A DNA stretch of 50,036 nt from Gelidibacter japonicus (GTDB taxonomy: Bacteria; Bacteroidota; Bacteroidia; Flavobacteriales; Flavobacteriaceae): NCBI RefSeq assembly GCF_010725055.1, contig NZ_BJKB01000023.1:1-50036 (forward strand), in the 5' to 3' direction. A model generated the notes under the pieces. The model was not told the origin of the DNA and did no database searches. It worked only from the letters and a program-made list of their open reading frames with translations. The position numbers were made by a program, and so were the translations under genes. Positions 33,185-42,437 of the stretch are shown in pieces. How positions within the stretch are numbered: position 1 is the first letter of the stretch; each line of letters begins with the position of its first letter.

Positions 33185-34204
33185 ATGCATACGAAACTTC
33201 TAAAAAACACGATCGAGCAATTATTTGCCAACGGGAAAGGCATCCTTGCCATGGATGAAAGCACGCCCACTATTGACAAACGTTTTTCAGCAAATGGAAT
33301 TCCACAAACCGTTGAGATGCGACGTAAATACAGAGAACTCATCGCTACGACCGCAGGACTGAACGAAAGTATCGGTGGTGCCATTTTGTATGACGAAACT
33401 ATCAGACAGCAAACAAAAAAAGGGGAGCCGATAGCTTCCGTACTGATGAATGCTGGAATTATACCAGGAATAAAAGTAGATATGGGCGCCAAAGCTTTGG
33501 CAGGCTTTCCCAACGAAAAGATAACCGAGGGTTTAGATGGGTTGCGAGAACGATTGGTCGACTATAGAAACATGGGCGCCCGTTTTGCCAAATGGCGTGC
33601 CGTCATCACAATTGGGGATGGCATCCCTACAAAAACATGTATTGATGCCAATGCACATGCCTTGGCAAGGTATGCCGCTTTATGCCAAGAAGCAGGCTTG
33701 GTTCCTATTGTAGAGCCAGAAGTATTGATGGACGGCAACCACTCTTTACAACGTTGTTATGAAGTCACGGAACACGCATTGAAATCTCTTTTTGAGACGT
33801 TGTACTACTTTCATGTTGACCTCCAAGGTATTATCCTAAAACCGAACATGGTGCTTCCTGGAAAAGAATGTAGTGATAAAAACAGTATCGATGAAGTCGC
33901 TGCAGCCACCGTAAAATGCTTTCTATCTGCTGTTCCTGCGGCCGTTCCCGCCATTGCATTTTTATCGGGCGGACAATCGCCACAACAAGCATCTCAACAT
34001 TTGAATGCCATCAATAAAGACTATAAAGACCGTCTGCCATGGATCGTCGCATTTTCTTTTGCAAGAGCCATTCAGCAGCCCTGTTTAGAGGCTTGGAAAG
34101 GAAAAGATGTCAATGTGGAAACAGCACAAAAGTTACTTTATCATCGGGCAAAACTTAGTGCCGCAGCGAGACGTGGCGAATATAAATCATCCATGGAAGA
34201 GTGA
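33185..34204 (+). CDS. fba: Fructose-bisphosphate aldolase class I (animal/plant-type)
   Basis: A 339-aa class I aldolase. Motifs: GILAMDES (19-26), ARFAKWRAV (Lys136), EPEVLMDG, and the Schiff-base segment GIILKPNMVLPG (Lys219), then FLSGGQS. This is the family best known from vertebrates and some bacteria, and is unrelated to the FbaB-type at 9123. It joins the lower end of the pentose phosphate pathway to triose phosphates and may also act on sedoheptulose bisphosphate. It lies 151 bp after rpe. Confidence 0.95.
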   Translation: MHTKLLKNTIEQLFANGKGILAMDESTPTIDKRFSANGIPQTVEMRRKYRELIATTAGLNESIGGAILYDETIRQQTKKGEPIASVLMNAGIIPGIKVDMGAKALAGFPNEKITEGLDGLRERLVDYRNMGARFAKWRAVITIGDGIPTKTCIDANAHALARYAALCQEAGLVPIVEPEVLMDGNHSLQRCYEVTEHALKSLFETLYYFHVDLQGIILKPNMVLPGKECSDKNSIDEVAAATVKCFLSAVPAAVPAIAFLSGGQSPQQASQHLNAINKDYKDRLPWIVAFSFARAIQQPCLEAWKGKDVNVETAQKLLYHRAKLSAAARRGEYKSSMEE

Positions 34205-34316
34205 TGACGATTTTAGATTCAAAGATGATCTAAAAATCAACAGTGAAAAAATTATGAATCTGCGGCTTTTGAAAGCCAATTGTGGGACTTTAGATAATCA
34301 TTTAAAACAACAGACT

Positions 34317-34664
34317 ATGAACACTAAAGAATTTAACTCCCTTTTAGGTAGCATGACGACACTTTCAGAAGTGACGAATTTGCTGAATGAAAGAGGATAT
34401 ACCAAACATCTGAATTTAAAACCAACCCATCTTGTTTGTCAGGGTACGGAGACAAAACTATTTCCGGGCGAATTTATCGTAGATAAGCATTACCGCTTTG
34501 AAGGACCTTCTGATCCTGGTGATGAAGCTATTGTATTTGCAATTTCGTCATCAAAACATCATCTAAAAGGCGTATTGATCAATGGCTATGGAGTTTCGAG
34601 TGAGACCATTTCCGACGACATGATTAAGGCTTTGGATGAACGAAATAGTGAAAACAGAGCATAA
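34317..34664 (+). CDS. Small PRPP-synthetase-labelled family protein (second copy)
   Basis: A 115-aa protein from the ATG at 34317. Longer in-frame starts (34254 or 34107) overlap the aldolase 3' region and add unconserved residues. It is paralogous to the protein at 15895: TLSEVTNLLNERGY, NLKPTHLVC, VDKHYRFEG, AISSSKHHLKG and NGYGVSSETIS align one by one. There are no nucleotide- or PRPP-binding motifs, so the common label is misleading. It sits between two sugar-phosphate enzymes, pointing to a link with that metabolism that is unproven. Confidence 0.7.
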   Translation: MNTKEFNSLLGSMTTLSEVTNLLNERGYTKHLNLKPTHLVCQGTETKLFPGEFIVDKHYRFEGPSDPGDEAIVFAISSSKHHLKGVLINGYGVSSETISDDMIKALDERNSENRA

Positions 34665-34737
34665 GCCAATAATTCTAAATCATTATCATCTCAACACCTG
34701 ACCCTTTAATGAACATATCACAAAAAATCAAGAAGCG

Positions 34738-34761
34738 TCGCGGGTTATTAAAACCCAGCGA
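34738..34761. repeat. Hairpin just upstream of transketolase
   Basis: TCGCGGGTTATTAAAACCCA followed by GCGA forms a stem TCGC/GCGA plus GGGTT/AACCC. It lies 24 nt before the transketolase ATG, with no T-run. Possible 5' UTR regulatory or stabilising structure. Confidence 0.35.
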
Positions 34762-34785
34762 TTAGAATAAATGCATTAAAAGTCC

Positions 34786-36795
34786 ATGAAAACTAAAAAT
34801 ATCATTCAAAAATGTATTGACACTGTTAGAGTACTATCGGCCGATGCCGTTCAGAAAGCAAATTCGGGGCATCCCGGCACACCAATGGCACTGTCGCCAT
34901 TAGGTCACCTGCTATGGTCTAAAATCATGCACTATAATCCCAAAAACCCGGAGTGGGCAAATCGAGATCGCTTTATTCTTTCCTGTGGTCATGCCTGTAT
35001 GTTGCAATACAGTTATTTGTACTTAACCGGTTATAACGTCACCCTTAAGGACCTTAAAAATTTCAGACAGTTGCATAGCATCACTGCTGGCCATCCCGAA
35101 TATGGCCTGATGCCTGGCATTGAAGTCACCACCGGACCTTTGGGTCAGGGATTCGCCAATGGCGTGGGCATGGCTATTGCAGAAAGATATATGGCAGCAC
35201 GTTACAATCAGCCCGATTTCAACATATTCGATTATAAAATCTATGCCATCTGCAGCGACGGCGATGTGATGGAAGGCGTTTCGGCAGAAGCTGCTTCGCT
35301 TGCCGGACACCTCGGATTGGGCAATATCATCTATTTCTACGACAGCAACCACATTACCATTGAAGGCGACACCGACCTCGCGTTTGACGAAGATGTGGCC
35401 AAACGTTTTGAAGCTTATGGTTGGCATGTTCAAAAAGTTACGGATATCAACGATTTGGATGCCATTACTAAAGCGACAAAAAACGCCCAAAATGAAATCA
35501 ATCGTCCCTCACTGATCATTGTGAACAGTATTATCGGTTATGGAAGTCCGAACAAACATGGTACTGCGACAGCACACGGCTCGCCATTGGGCGAAGAGGA
35601 AGTTCGCTTGGTCAAAAAAGTCTTCGGATTTGATCCAGACAAAAACTTCATTGTTCCGGAGGAAGTATTGGACTTTTACCACAAAGCGGCTCAGAAATCC
35701 GCAGAAAACGAGAAAGATTGGAACGCACTTTATAAAGACTACAAAAAACGACACCCTGATCTTGCCAAGGAATATGAAACCATCAGTGCTGGAAAATTAC
35801 CCGACGGATGGGAATCCAAACTTCCTACATTTGCCCCGGGTGAGAAAATGGCAACCCGGAAAGCTTCAGGAAAAACCCTGAATGCGATCGCAGAATCTTT
35901 ACCGCAATTGATTGGTGGTTCAGCCGATTTAGCACCTTCTACCGATACGAATCTCGATGCTTACCCATCCTTTTCGGCAAAACACCCTGACGGACGGAAC
36001 TTCCATTTTGGAATTCGTGAACATGCCATGGGAGCCGTACTCAACGGCATGGCACTCAGCAATTACCTCATCCCCTACGGGGCGACATTTTTGATTTTCT
36101 CCGACTATATGCGACCTCCATTACGACTGGCCGCCATTATGAACATCCGTCCGATTATGGTCTTTACACACGACAGTATTGGTTTAGGCGAAGATGGTAC
36201 CACTCATCAACCGGTTGAGCAATTGATCGGACTCCGTACGGTGCCAAACATGACCGTCATCCGTCCCGCAGATGCCAACGAAACCGCACAAGCATGGCGT
36301 GTTGCGATACATCACACCGATGGACCCGTAGCCATTGTTTTAACGCGACAAGGCATTCCCATCCTTGACCAGAAAAAATACGCTAACGCTGAAGAACTCG
36401 AAAAAGGCGCCTATATTCTTTCGGATTCCGATGGTGACCCCGATATGATCTTGATCGCCACAGGTTCCGAAGTCCATTTGATCTTGGAAGCACAGGAGCA
36501 GTTGAAAAAAAGCAACATTCAAGCGCGCGTAGTGAGCATGCCTTGCTGGAGTTTATTTGATAAACAAAATGCCGCTTACCGCGAAAAGGTGTTGCCTAAA
36601 ACTATTCGAAAACGACTGGCAGTAGAAGCCGGATCTCCCGTGGGATGGCTGAAATATACCACCGACGATGGCGATGTGATCGGTATCGACAGATTCGGCG
36701 AATCGGCACCTGGAGATGAAGTCATGAAAGACTATGGTTTTTCTGTAGAAAACGTCGTAAAAAGAGCGAAGGCTTTGTTTTCTGATAAGAAATAA
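34786..36795 (+). CDS. tkt: Transketolase
   Basis: A full-length 669-aa thiamine-diphosphate enzyme transferring two-carbon units between sugar phosphates. Motifs: NSGHPGTPMALSPLGHLLW (about 26-44), the ThDP motif SDGDVMEGVSAEA to YDSNHITIEGDTD, the catalytic-pocket FGIREHAMGA, and THDSIGLGEDGTTHQPVEQL. All single-chain transketolase parts are present in order. It follows the small gene at 34317 and precedes rpiB in the same direction. Confidence 0.96.
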   Translation: MKTKNIIQKCIDTVRVLSADAVQKANSGHPGTPMALSPLGHLLWSKIMHYNPKNPEWANRDRFILSCGHACMLQYSYLYLTGYNVTLKDLKNFRQLHSITAGHPEYGLMPGIEVTTGPLGQGFANGVGMAIAERYMAARYNQPDFNIFDYKIYAICSDGDVMEGVSAEAASLAGHLGLGNIIYFYDSNHITIEGDTDLAFDEDVAKRFEAYGWHVQKVTDINDLDAITKATKNAQNEINRPSLIIVNSIIGYGSPNKHGTATAHGSPLGEEEVRLVKKVFGFDPDKNFIVPEEVLDFYHKAAQKSAENEKDWNALYKDYKKRHPDLAKEYETISAGKLPDGWESKLPTFAPGEKMATRKASGKTLNAIAESLPQLIGGSADLAPSTDTNLDAYPSFSAKHPDGRNFHFGIREHAMGAVLNGMALSNYLIPYGATFLIFSDYMRPPLRLAAIMNIRPIMVFTHDSIGLGEDGTTHQPVEQLIGLRTVPNMTVIRPADANETAQAWRVAIHHTDGPVAIVLTRQGIPILDQKKYANAEELEKGAYILSDSDGDPDMILIATGSEVHLILEAQEQLKKSNIQARVVSMPCWSLFDKQNAAYREKVLPKTIRKRLAVEAGSPVGWLKYTTDDGDVIGIDRFGESAPGDEVMKDYGFSVENVVKRAKALFSDKK

Positions 36796-36881
36796 AATAA
36801 ATACTGAAATTGATATATAACTTCAAAAGGACAACAGTTTAGTTCATAAAGGATAAGATACCAAATATCGCAGTCTTTTTT

Positions 36882-36906
36882 TTGCTATGGTATTGTAAAT
36901 ACTTTG
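36882..36906 (+). promoter_or_regulatory. Candidate promoter before rpiB
   Basis: TTG at 36882-36884 and TACTTTG at 36900-36906, about 30 bp before the rpiB ATG. The -7 match has one base missing against TAnnTTTG and the spacer is short. It would allow an internal start inside the run. Confidence 0.3.
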
Positions 36907-36935
36907 CGTTTTTGCGGTGAAAAAAATGAAATATA

Positions 36936-37403
36936 ATGCCAAAAGAATCACATAAAAAAATTGGAATCTGTGCAGACCATGGCGGTTTTGAACTCAAAGA
37001 AAAGATAAAACCCTTTCTCATTGAAAACCAATTCCTGCCCATAGATTTTGGCGCCAACGTATTGGACAACACCGATGATTATCCCGACTTCGTCATTCCA
37101 TTGTCCAAAGCAGTAGCTGCTGGAGAAGTTTTTCGGGGCATTGCTATTTGCGGAAGTGGCGTTGGTGCTTGTATTGCAGCCAACAAAGTTTCGGACGTGA
37201 GAGCTGCATTGATCACAGAACATTTTTCGGCGCATCAAGGTGTTGAAGACGATGATATGAACCTAATTTGTCTTGGGGGTCGGATTACTGGATATGCCAG
37301 TGCAGAAGAATTCGTTATGGCATTTTTAAAGGCAAAATTCATCGGCGCAGAAAGACATGTTAGGCGATTGCGGAAAATTCAGAAATTGGAGGAGAGGGAT
37401 TAG
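36936..37403 (+). CDS. rpiB: Ribose-5-phosphate isomerase B
   Basis: A 155-aa RpiB/LacAB-fold isomerase interconverting ribose-5-phosphate and ribulose-5-phosphate. Motifs: GICADHGGFELKEKI (start), AICGSGVGACIAANK (base and phosphate loop with the active Cys) and HFSAHQGVEDDDMNLICLGGR. It is the B-type enzyme; no RpiA is seen in the window. It forms part of the non-oxidative branch with tkt and tal. A gap of 347 bp with repeats follows before transaldolase. Confidence 0.94.
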   Translation: MPKESHKKIGICADHGGFELKEKIKPFLIENQFLPIDFGANVLDNTDDYPDFVIPLSKAVAAGEVFRGIAICGSGVGACIAANKVSDVRAALITEHFSAHQGVEDDDMNLICLGGRITGYASAEEFVMAFLKAKFIGAERHVRRLRKIQKLEERD

Positions 37404-37410
37404 GATTTGA

Positions 37411-37466
37411 GATTGTTGATTGTTGATTGTTGATTAATGATTGTTGATTGATGATTGTTGATTAAC
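37411..37466. repeat. Imperfect 7-bp tandem repeat GATTGTT, eight units
   Basis: Eight consecutive 7-bp units run from 37411 to 37466, starting with three exact GATTGTT copies and then single-base variants. It lies directly after the rpiB stop, in the gene-free stretch 37404-37750. Confidence 0.75.
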
Positions 37467-37557
37467 GAATAACGGTCAACTCTATTCAGGCTTTAAAAAC
37501 AATAAATAGTATATCCGAAATCAATCCTAAAAAATTGAGATTTCTGATTTAAAATCT

Positions 37558-37609
37558 GAATAAGCCTTGACCCTCCCGATAGCTATCAGGACTAAAAGGT
37601 GGCTTATTC
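37558..37609. repeat. Long inverted repeat between rpiB and tal
   Basis: GAATAAGCC (37558-37566) and GGCTTATTC (37601-37609) are exact complements. They enclose CCCGATAGCTATCAGG, an inner near-palindrome of a kind that recurs in flavobacterial spacers. Probable REP-like hairpin. Confidence 0.55.
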
Positions 37610-37630
37610 TCAAATTAATTAATCATTTGA

Positions 37631-37669
37631 GATTTTTTGCTCCCTTTAGGGAGGGGCAAACAAAAAATC
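37631..37669. terminator. Bidirectional terminator-like hairpin
   Basis: GATTTTTTG (37631-37639) and CAAAAAATC (37661-37669) flank a G+C core CTCCC/GGGAG. A/T runs on both sides suit termination in both directions. It lies 82 bp before the transaldolase start, so tal and later genes may need their own promoter. Confidence 0.5.
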
Positions 37670-37750
37670 GGCCTGTATTTTCAGTTTTTCATTCTTATGA
37701 CTAAAAACGGATAAACAATATATAATAACAATAATAAATATTTCCACAAT

Positions 37751-38842
37751 ATGAACCCTTTAAATAAAATACAACAACACGGTCAGAGCATCTGGCTTGA
37801 CTTACTTGATCGCAACATCATGGACTCCGGTAAATTACAAAGTCTAATTGATGACGACGATTTGCGCGGATTGACCTCAAACCCTTCCATTTTTGAAAAA
37901 GCGATTAGCGGAAGCGCTGACTATGATGATGACATTGCCAAGCTCTCAAAAAATGAAGATAACAATTCTGCCATTTTCTTCGATATGGCCATTGCCGATA
38001 TTCAAAGAGCAGCAGATATTTTTAAACCCGTGTTCGATAAAACGGAAGGAAAAGATGGCTTCGTAAGTTTAGAAGTATCTCCTTATCTCGCTCTGGATAC
38101 CGACGGCACCATTGAACAGGCTCGTGAGCTATGGAAAAAGGTGAATCGGAAAAACGTCATGATAAAGATTCCGGGGACAAAACAAGGTCTGCCTGCCATC
38201 CGAGAATGTTTGCGGGAAGGAATCAACATTAATGTGACCCTTCTTTTTGGGCTTCCACGCTATCGGGAAATCACCGAAGCTTTTATGGGCGGACTTGAAG
38301 ATCGACTCAAAGAAGGCCACTCCATAAAGGACGTCGCTTCCGTAGCAAGTTTCTTTCTGAGCCGAATTGATGTCATGGTCGATCCGATGTTGAAGGAAAA
38401 AAACGCCAATCATCTGGTTGGAGAAATCGCTATCGCATCTGCAAAAAAAGCCTATCAAATCTATCTCGACATGATTGCGAGCGATCGTTATAAAAAACTT
38501 GCCGCAAAAGGCGCACAAACCCAACGCGTGCTTTGGGCAAGTACCAGTGCCAAAGACCCTTCGTTCAGTGACGTCAAATATGTAGAGCCATTAATTGGAA
38601 AAGATACCATTAACACCCTACCCATGGAAACCATAGATGCTTTTCGCGATCATGGCAAGGTAGCCGATACTATATCCAAAGACATCGATACTTCAAATAA
38701 GGCGTTGGATGACTTAAAGAATTTAGGCATTGATATCGATACGATTACCCAAAGGTTAGAAAACGAAGGCATAGAAAAATTCAACAAGGCCTACGAACAA
38801 TTACTCAAAAGTATTGCCGATCAAAAACGTAAAAAAAGCTAA
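37751..38842 (+). CDS. tal: Transaldolase
   Basis: A 363-aa transaldolase of the longer (subfamily 2, cyanobacterial/actinobacterial-like) type. Motifs: LTSNPSIFEKAI (about 41-52), FVSLEVSPYLALDT, the Schiff-base segment KNVMIKIPGT with Lys139, and later INVTLLFGLPRY. It transfers a dihydroxyacetone unit between sedoheptulose-7-phosphate and glyceraldehyde-3-phosphate. A HAD gene starts 4 bp after its stop. Confidence 0.94.
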   Translation: MNPLNKIQQHGQSIWLDLLDRNIMDSGKLQSLIDDDDLRGLTSNPSIFEKAISGSADYDDDIAKLSKNEDNNSAIFFDMAIADIQRAADIFKPVFDKTEGKDGFVSLEVSPYLALDTDGTIEQARELWKKVNRKNVMIKIPGTKQGLPAIRECLREGININVTLLFGLPRYREITEAFMGGLEDRLKEGHSIKDVASVASFFLSRIDVMVDPMLKEKNANHLVGEIAIASAKKAYQIYLDMIASDRYKKLAAKGAQTQRVLWASTSAKDPSFSDVKYVEPLIGKDTINTLPMETIDAFRDHGKVADTISKDIDTSNKALDDLKNLGIDIDTITQRLENEGIEKFNKAYEQLLKSIADQKRKKS

Positions 38843-38846
38843 AGCA

Positions 38847-39467
38847 ATGGTCGATTTTGAGGGCTCGAAAATAAGAGTGGTTTTTATGGATATCGGTGGC
38901 GTATTGCTAACCAATGGTTGGGGACATGAATCGCGTCAAAAAGCAGCAAAAGTCTTTGGATTTGATTATGAGGAGATGGACATCCTGCACCATTTCATTT
39001 ACAATGTGTTTGAGATTGGGAGCATCTCTTTAGATGAATATCTCGATACGGTACTCTTTAACCAATCGCGCGATTTCACGAAGGATGATTTCAAACAATT
39101 CATGTACGAACAATCCGTAGAACTTCCAGAAATGTTATCTTGGGTGAAATCATGGAAAAAGCAAACGTCATTGCCCATTTTCGCGCTAAATAATGAGAGT
39201 ATGGAACTCAATGATTATCGTATAGAAAAATTCAAGCTTCACGACGTCTTTAATGGCTTTTTTTCATCCTGCTATCTTGGATTTCGAAAACCAGATCCTC
39301 GTATTTATCAAACAGCTTTGGAAATCACTCGGTTAAATCCAAAGGAATGCCTTTACTTTGATGATCGGCCCATGTTGGTCGACGCGGCAAAAAAACAAAG
39401 CATCCATGCTATTCTTCATGAGGATTTTAAAAACACAAAACAGATTCTTGAAAATTTAAAAACATGA
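38847..39467 (+). CDS. HAD-superfamily hydrolase
   Basis: A 206-aa HAD phosphatase-like protein. The ATG at 38847 is chosen over the in-frame TTG at 38814 inside tal. Motif I is VVFMDIGGVL (Asp15; the second Asp of DxD is replaced by Gly, as in several HAD-IA proteins). Motif III is FRKPDPRIY and motif IV is YFDDRP. The lack of the second Asp can weaken phosphatase activity or shift it to another reaction. It overlaps gnd by 4 nt and is embedded in the pentose phosphate run, so a sugar-phosphate substrate is likely. Confidence 0.85.
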   Translation: MVDFEGSKIRVVFMDIGGVLLTNGWGHESRQKAAKVFGFDYEEMDILHHFIYNVFEIGSISLDEYLDTVLFNQSRDFTKDDFKQFMYEQSVELPEMLSWVKSWKKQTSLPIFALNNESMELNDYRIEKFKLHDVFNGFFSSCYLGFRKPDPRIYQTALEITRLNPKECLYFDDRPMLVDAAKKQSIHAILHEDFKNTKQILENLKT

Positions 39468-40891
39468 TAATGAACACAGAACATAAAAACGCATTCGGAA
39501 TGATTGGACTCGGTACCATGGGTTCCAATCTTTTACAAAACATTGCCGATCACGGTTATAAATGCGCAGGTTACGATATCAGCGCTGATAAAGTAGCAGC
39601 ACTCAATAAATTAAACCCTGAGGCCATTCAAGGTTTTACGGATATGAACGATTTTATCGATAGTCTGTCTTCGCCAAAAGTTGTCATGCTGCTCGTTCCT
39701 GCAGGTAAAATTGTTGATGGTGTTATTGAAGAACTGCTTGAGGTTCTTGAAAAAGGGGACATCATCATCGATGGTGGCAATTCACATTTCATCGATACCG
39801 ATCGCCGGTTTAAGGATTTGGAGAAACAAGGCTATCATTTTATCGGAATGGGCGTATCGGGCGGTGAAGAAGGTGCACGTCGAGGCCCGAGTATGATGCC
39901 TGGAGGGGATCAAAAAGCTTATGAAATTGTAAAACCCATTCTCACAAAGATTGCTGCGCAGGTAAAAGGCGATCCCACCGTTGCCTATATGGGAGAACGA
40001 TCAGCAGGACATTTTGTAAAAATGGTGCACAACGGCATCGAATATGCCATCATGCAGTTGATATCCGAAACCTATGAAGTTTTAAAAAACGGCTTGCATA
40101 TGAAGCCTGAGGCCATACACAGCATTTTTAAAAAATGGAACGAAGGCCAATTACAATCTTACCTTATAGAAATTACCCGAGATATTCTTGCTTACAAAAA
40201 GAAAGGTTCAGACCATCTGTTACTCGATGATATCAAAGATGAAGCAAAATCAAAAGGTACGGGTAAATGGACCTCACAGGCCGCGATGGACCTCAATCTT
40301 CCCATCCCCATAATTGATATTGCCGTGTCGATGCGCGATCTTTCTAAGTACAAGGATTTGCGAACCAAAGCCTCTAAAATATATCCGGATTCTGAAGATT
40401 TCCAATATGACAACAAAAATGATAATCATGTCACCAAACTTGAACAAGCTTTTTATTTCGCAATGGTTTCTGCCTACGCCCAGGGAATGCATCTCCTCTA
40501 CCGTGCCAATGAGGAATATGATTACAAGCTCAATCTCGATTTGATTGCAAAAATATGGCGTGGCGGCTGCATTATCCGATCAGAATTTTTAGAAGATATT
40601 TATACAGCCTATCAAAAGAATTTAAAATTGAAGCATTTGTTTTTAGACAATGCCATTCATCAAAATCTCGTTGAAAGCATTCCAGGAATTCGAACTGTCG
40701 TTTCAGAGGCTGCCCGCAACGGGATTGCCGTACCAGCATTCGCTGCTGCTTTAGGCTATTTTGATAATTTCAGAAGTGAAGACATGCCCGCCAATCTCAT
40801 TCAGGCACAACGTGATTATTTCGGATCGCACACCTATGAACTCAAAGGAAAAGAAGGCACTTTTCATACCGAATGGGAAGCGGGTAATTAA
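39464..40891 (+). CDS. gnd: 6-phosphogluconate dehydrogenase
   Basis: A 475-aa NADP-dependent decarboxylating enzyme making ribulose-5-phosphate. Motifs: GMIGLGTMGSNLL (dinucleotide site), DGGNSHFIDTDRR, GVSGGEEGARRGPSMMPGG, and HFVKMVHNGIEYAIMQ with the catalytic Lys. An alternative start ATG lies at 39470. The gene overlaps the HAD gene (ATGA). It is full length for the decarboxylating form. Confidence 0.96.
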   Translation: MIMNTEHKNAFGMIGLGTMGSNLLQNIADHGYKCAGYDISADKVAALNKLNPEAIQGFTDMNDFIDSLSSPKVVMLLVPAGKIVDGVIEELLEVLEKGDIIIDGGNSHFIDTDRRFKDLEKQGYHFIGMGVSGGEEGARRGPSMMPGGDQKAYEIVKPILTKIAAQVKGDPTVAYMGERSAGHFVKMVHNGIEYAIMQLISETYEVLKNGLHMKPEAIHSIFKKWNEGQLQSYLIEITRDILAYKKKGSDHLLLDDIKDEAKSKGTGKWTSQAAMDLNLPIPIIDIAVSMRDLSKYKDLRTKASKIYPDSEDFQYDNKNDNHVTKLEQAFYFAMVSAYAQGMHLLYRANEEYDYKLNLDLIAKIWRGGCIIRSEFLEDIYTAYQKNLKLKHLFLDNAIHQNLVESIPGIRTVVSEAARNGIAVPAFAAALGYFDNFRSEDMPANLIQAQRDYFGSHTYELKGKEGTFHTEWEAGN

Positions 40892-40911
40892 TAAATCTTA
40901 AATATAAAAAC

Positions 40912-42435
40912 ATGGCAAAGACAGCAAATAAGAAGGCAGATTCTACAATTTTCATCATTTTTGGTGGTACTGGGGATTTGACCAAACGGAAAATAATGCC
41001 TGCGCTTTACAATCTTTTTCTTGATGGTTGGTTGCCCGAAAATTTTGCGATCGTAGGTAGTTCGTCAACCAAATTGAGTGACGACTCCTATAAAAGCGAA
41101 CTCTTATCGGCCGTGAATCAATTTTCCCGAAACGGCAAAGCCAAAAAAGAAGATTGGGATAAATTTTCAACGCATATTAGTTTTTTGACTGCCGATCTCA
41201 ACGATCATTCAACCTTCAAACCATTCGGGACCATTATTGAAAAATATAAAAAAGAATGGGAACAGACACCTTCCATAATTTACTACTGTGCAGTGGCACC
41301 TCATTTTTTCTGTACTATTGCTGAGAATATTGCCAAAAGCAAACTCGAAAATGATCCTGAAACAACACGTATTATCATAGAAAAACCTTTTGGAAACAAT
41401 CTTGAATCGGCGAAAGATCTGAACAAGAGATTGCTCGGTATTTTTGATGAGACTCAGATTTACCGTATAGATCATTATTTGGGCAAGGAAGTCGTCCAAA
41501 ATATCATGGCCTTCCGTTTTGCAAATTCGATTATGGAACCGCTTTGGAATCGAAACCACGTGGAACACGTTCAAATTTCGGTCACAGAACAGCTTGGCGT
41601 TGGCAGTCGCGGTAATTATTTTGACCGTGCAGGTGTGTTGCGGGATATGATCCAAAACCACCTGATGCAATTGCTTTGTATTATTGCCATGGAACCACCT
41701 ATAAATTTTGATGCCGATGAAGTGCGTGATCGAAAAGTGGATGTGCTTAAAGCCATGCGCAGAATTGAACCTAGAAAAATTGAATCCATCTCAGCCCGCG
41801 GTCAATACAGTTCGGGATGGATAGAAGGAAAAGAGGTACTGGGTTATCGTCAGGAGAAAAATGTAGATCCAGAATCCAATACCGATACCTATGCCGCTCT
41901 AAAACTTTATGTCGATAACTGGCGCTGGCAAGGCGTTCCTTTTTATTTGCGAACAGGCAAACGTCTCTTTAAAAAATCATCCATCATTACCATCCAATTT
42001 AAGGAAATCCCACATAATATCTTTGTTTCTGAAACCTCTGGGGTACCCAAACAAAACCGTTTGGTCATCAGTATCCAACCCGATATGTCCATTCGTTTCC
42101 AGCTTCAAAACAAAAAACCAGGCCTTGAAATGACTTTAAATACGGTGGATATTGCTTTTGACTATTCTGGAAACAAAACATCCGATTCGCCAGAAGCTTA
42201 TGAGACCCTCCTACTCGACGCCATTACTGGGGATCAAACTTTGTTTATGCGTGCCGACCAAGTAGAAGCTGCCTGGGAACTCATTATGCCAATCCTCAAT
42301 TATTGGGAAAAGAATACCGATTCGAGCTTCCCTAACTATTCCGCAGATTCATGGGGGCCCGAAAATGCCGAAGCCCTGATTGCCAAAGATGGCTACCATT
42401 GGTTTAACCTTCCAGAAAAAAATAAAAAAGACTAA
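40912..42435 (+). CDS. zwf: Glucose-6-phosphate 1-dehydrogenase
   Basis: A 507-aa NADP-linked enzyme for the first step of the oxidative pentose phosphate pathway. Nucleotide site: IIFGGTGDLTKRK (about 15-27). Active-site signature: RIDHYLGKE (Arg185 to Glu193) with IIEKPFG upstream. Length is standard. It starts 20 bp after gnd and is followed 2 bp later by 6-phosphogluconolactonase, so all three oxidative steps are next to each other. Confidence 0.96.
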   Translation: MAKTANKKADSTIFIIFGGTGDLTKRKIMPALYNLFLDGWLPENFAIVGSSSTKLSDDSYKSELLSAVNQFSRNGKAKKEDWDKFSTHISFLTADLNDHSTFKPFGTIIEKYKKEWEQTPSIIYYCAVAPHFFCTIAENIAKSKLENDPETTRIIIEKPFGNNLESAKDLNKRLLGIFDETQIYRIDHYLGKEVVQNIMAFRFANSIMEPLWNRNHVEHVQISVTEQLGVGSRGNYFDRAGVLRDMIQNHLMQLLCIIAMEPPINFDADEVRDRKVDVLKAMRRIEPRKIESISARGQYSSGWIEGKEVLGYRQEKNVDPESNTDTYAALKLYVDNWRWQGVPFYLRTGKRLFKKSSIITIQFKEIPHNIFVSETSGVPKQNRLVISIQPDMSIRFQLQNKKPGLEMTLNTVDIAFDYSGNKTSDSPEAYETLLLDAITGDQTLFMRADQVEAAWELIMPILNYWEKNTDSSFPNYSADSWGPENAEALIAKDGYHWFNLPEKNKKD

Positions 42436-42437
42436 TT

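Noticed and set aside
34107-34316. Long N-terminus for the 34317 small protein, overlapping the aldolase
   Set aside because: The added part is unconserved against the paralogue at 15895 and overlaps the aldolase coding region in another frame.
35023-35490. 155-aa minus-strand frame within transketolase
   Set aside because: It is a shadow of the transketolase gene and has no family resemblance; long antisense frames are common in such G+C-richer genes.
37411-37466. CRISPR array
   Set aside because: The 7-bp units are contiguous without spacers and no cas genes are near.
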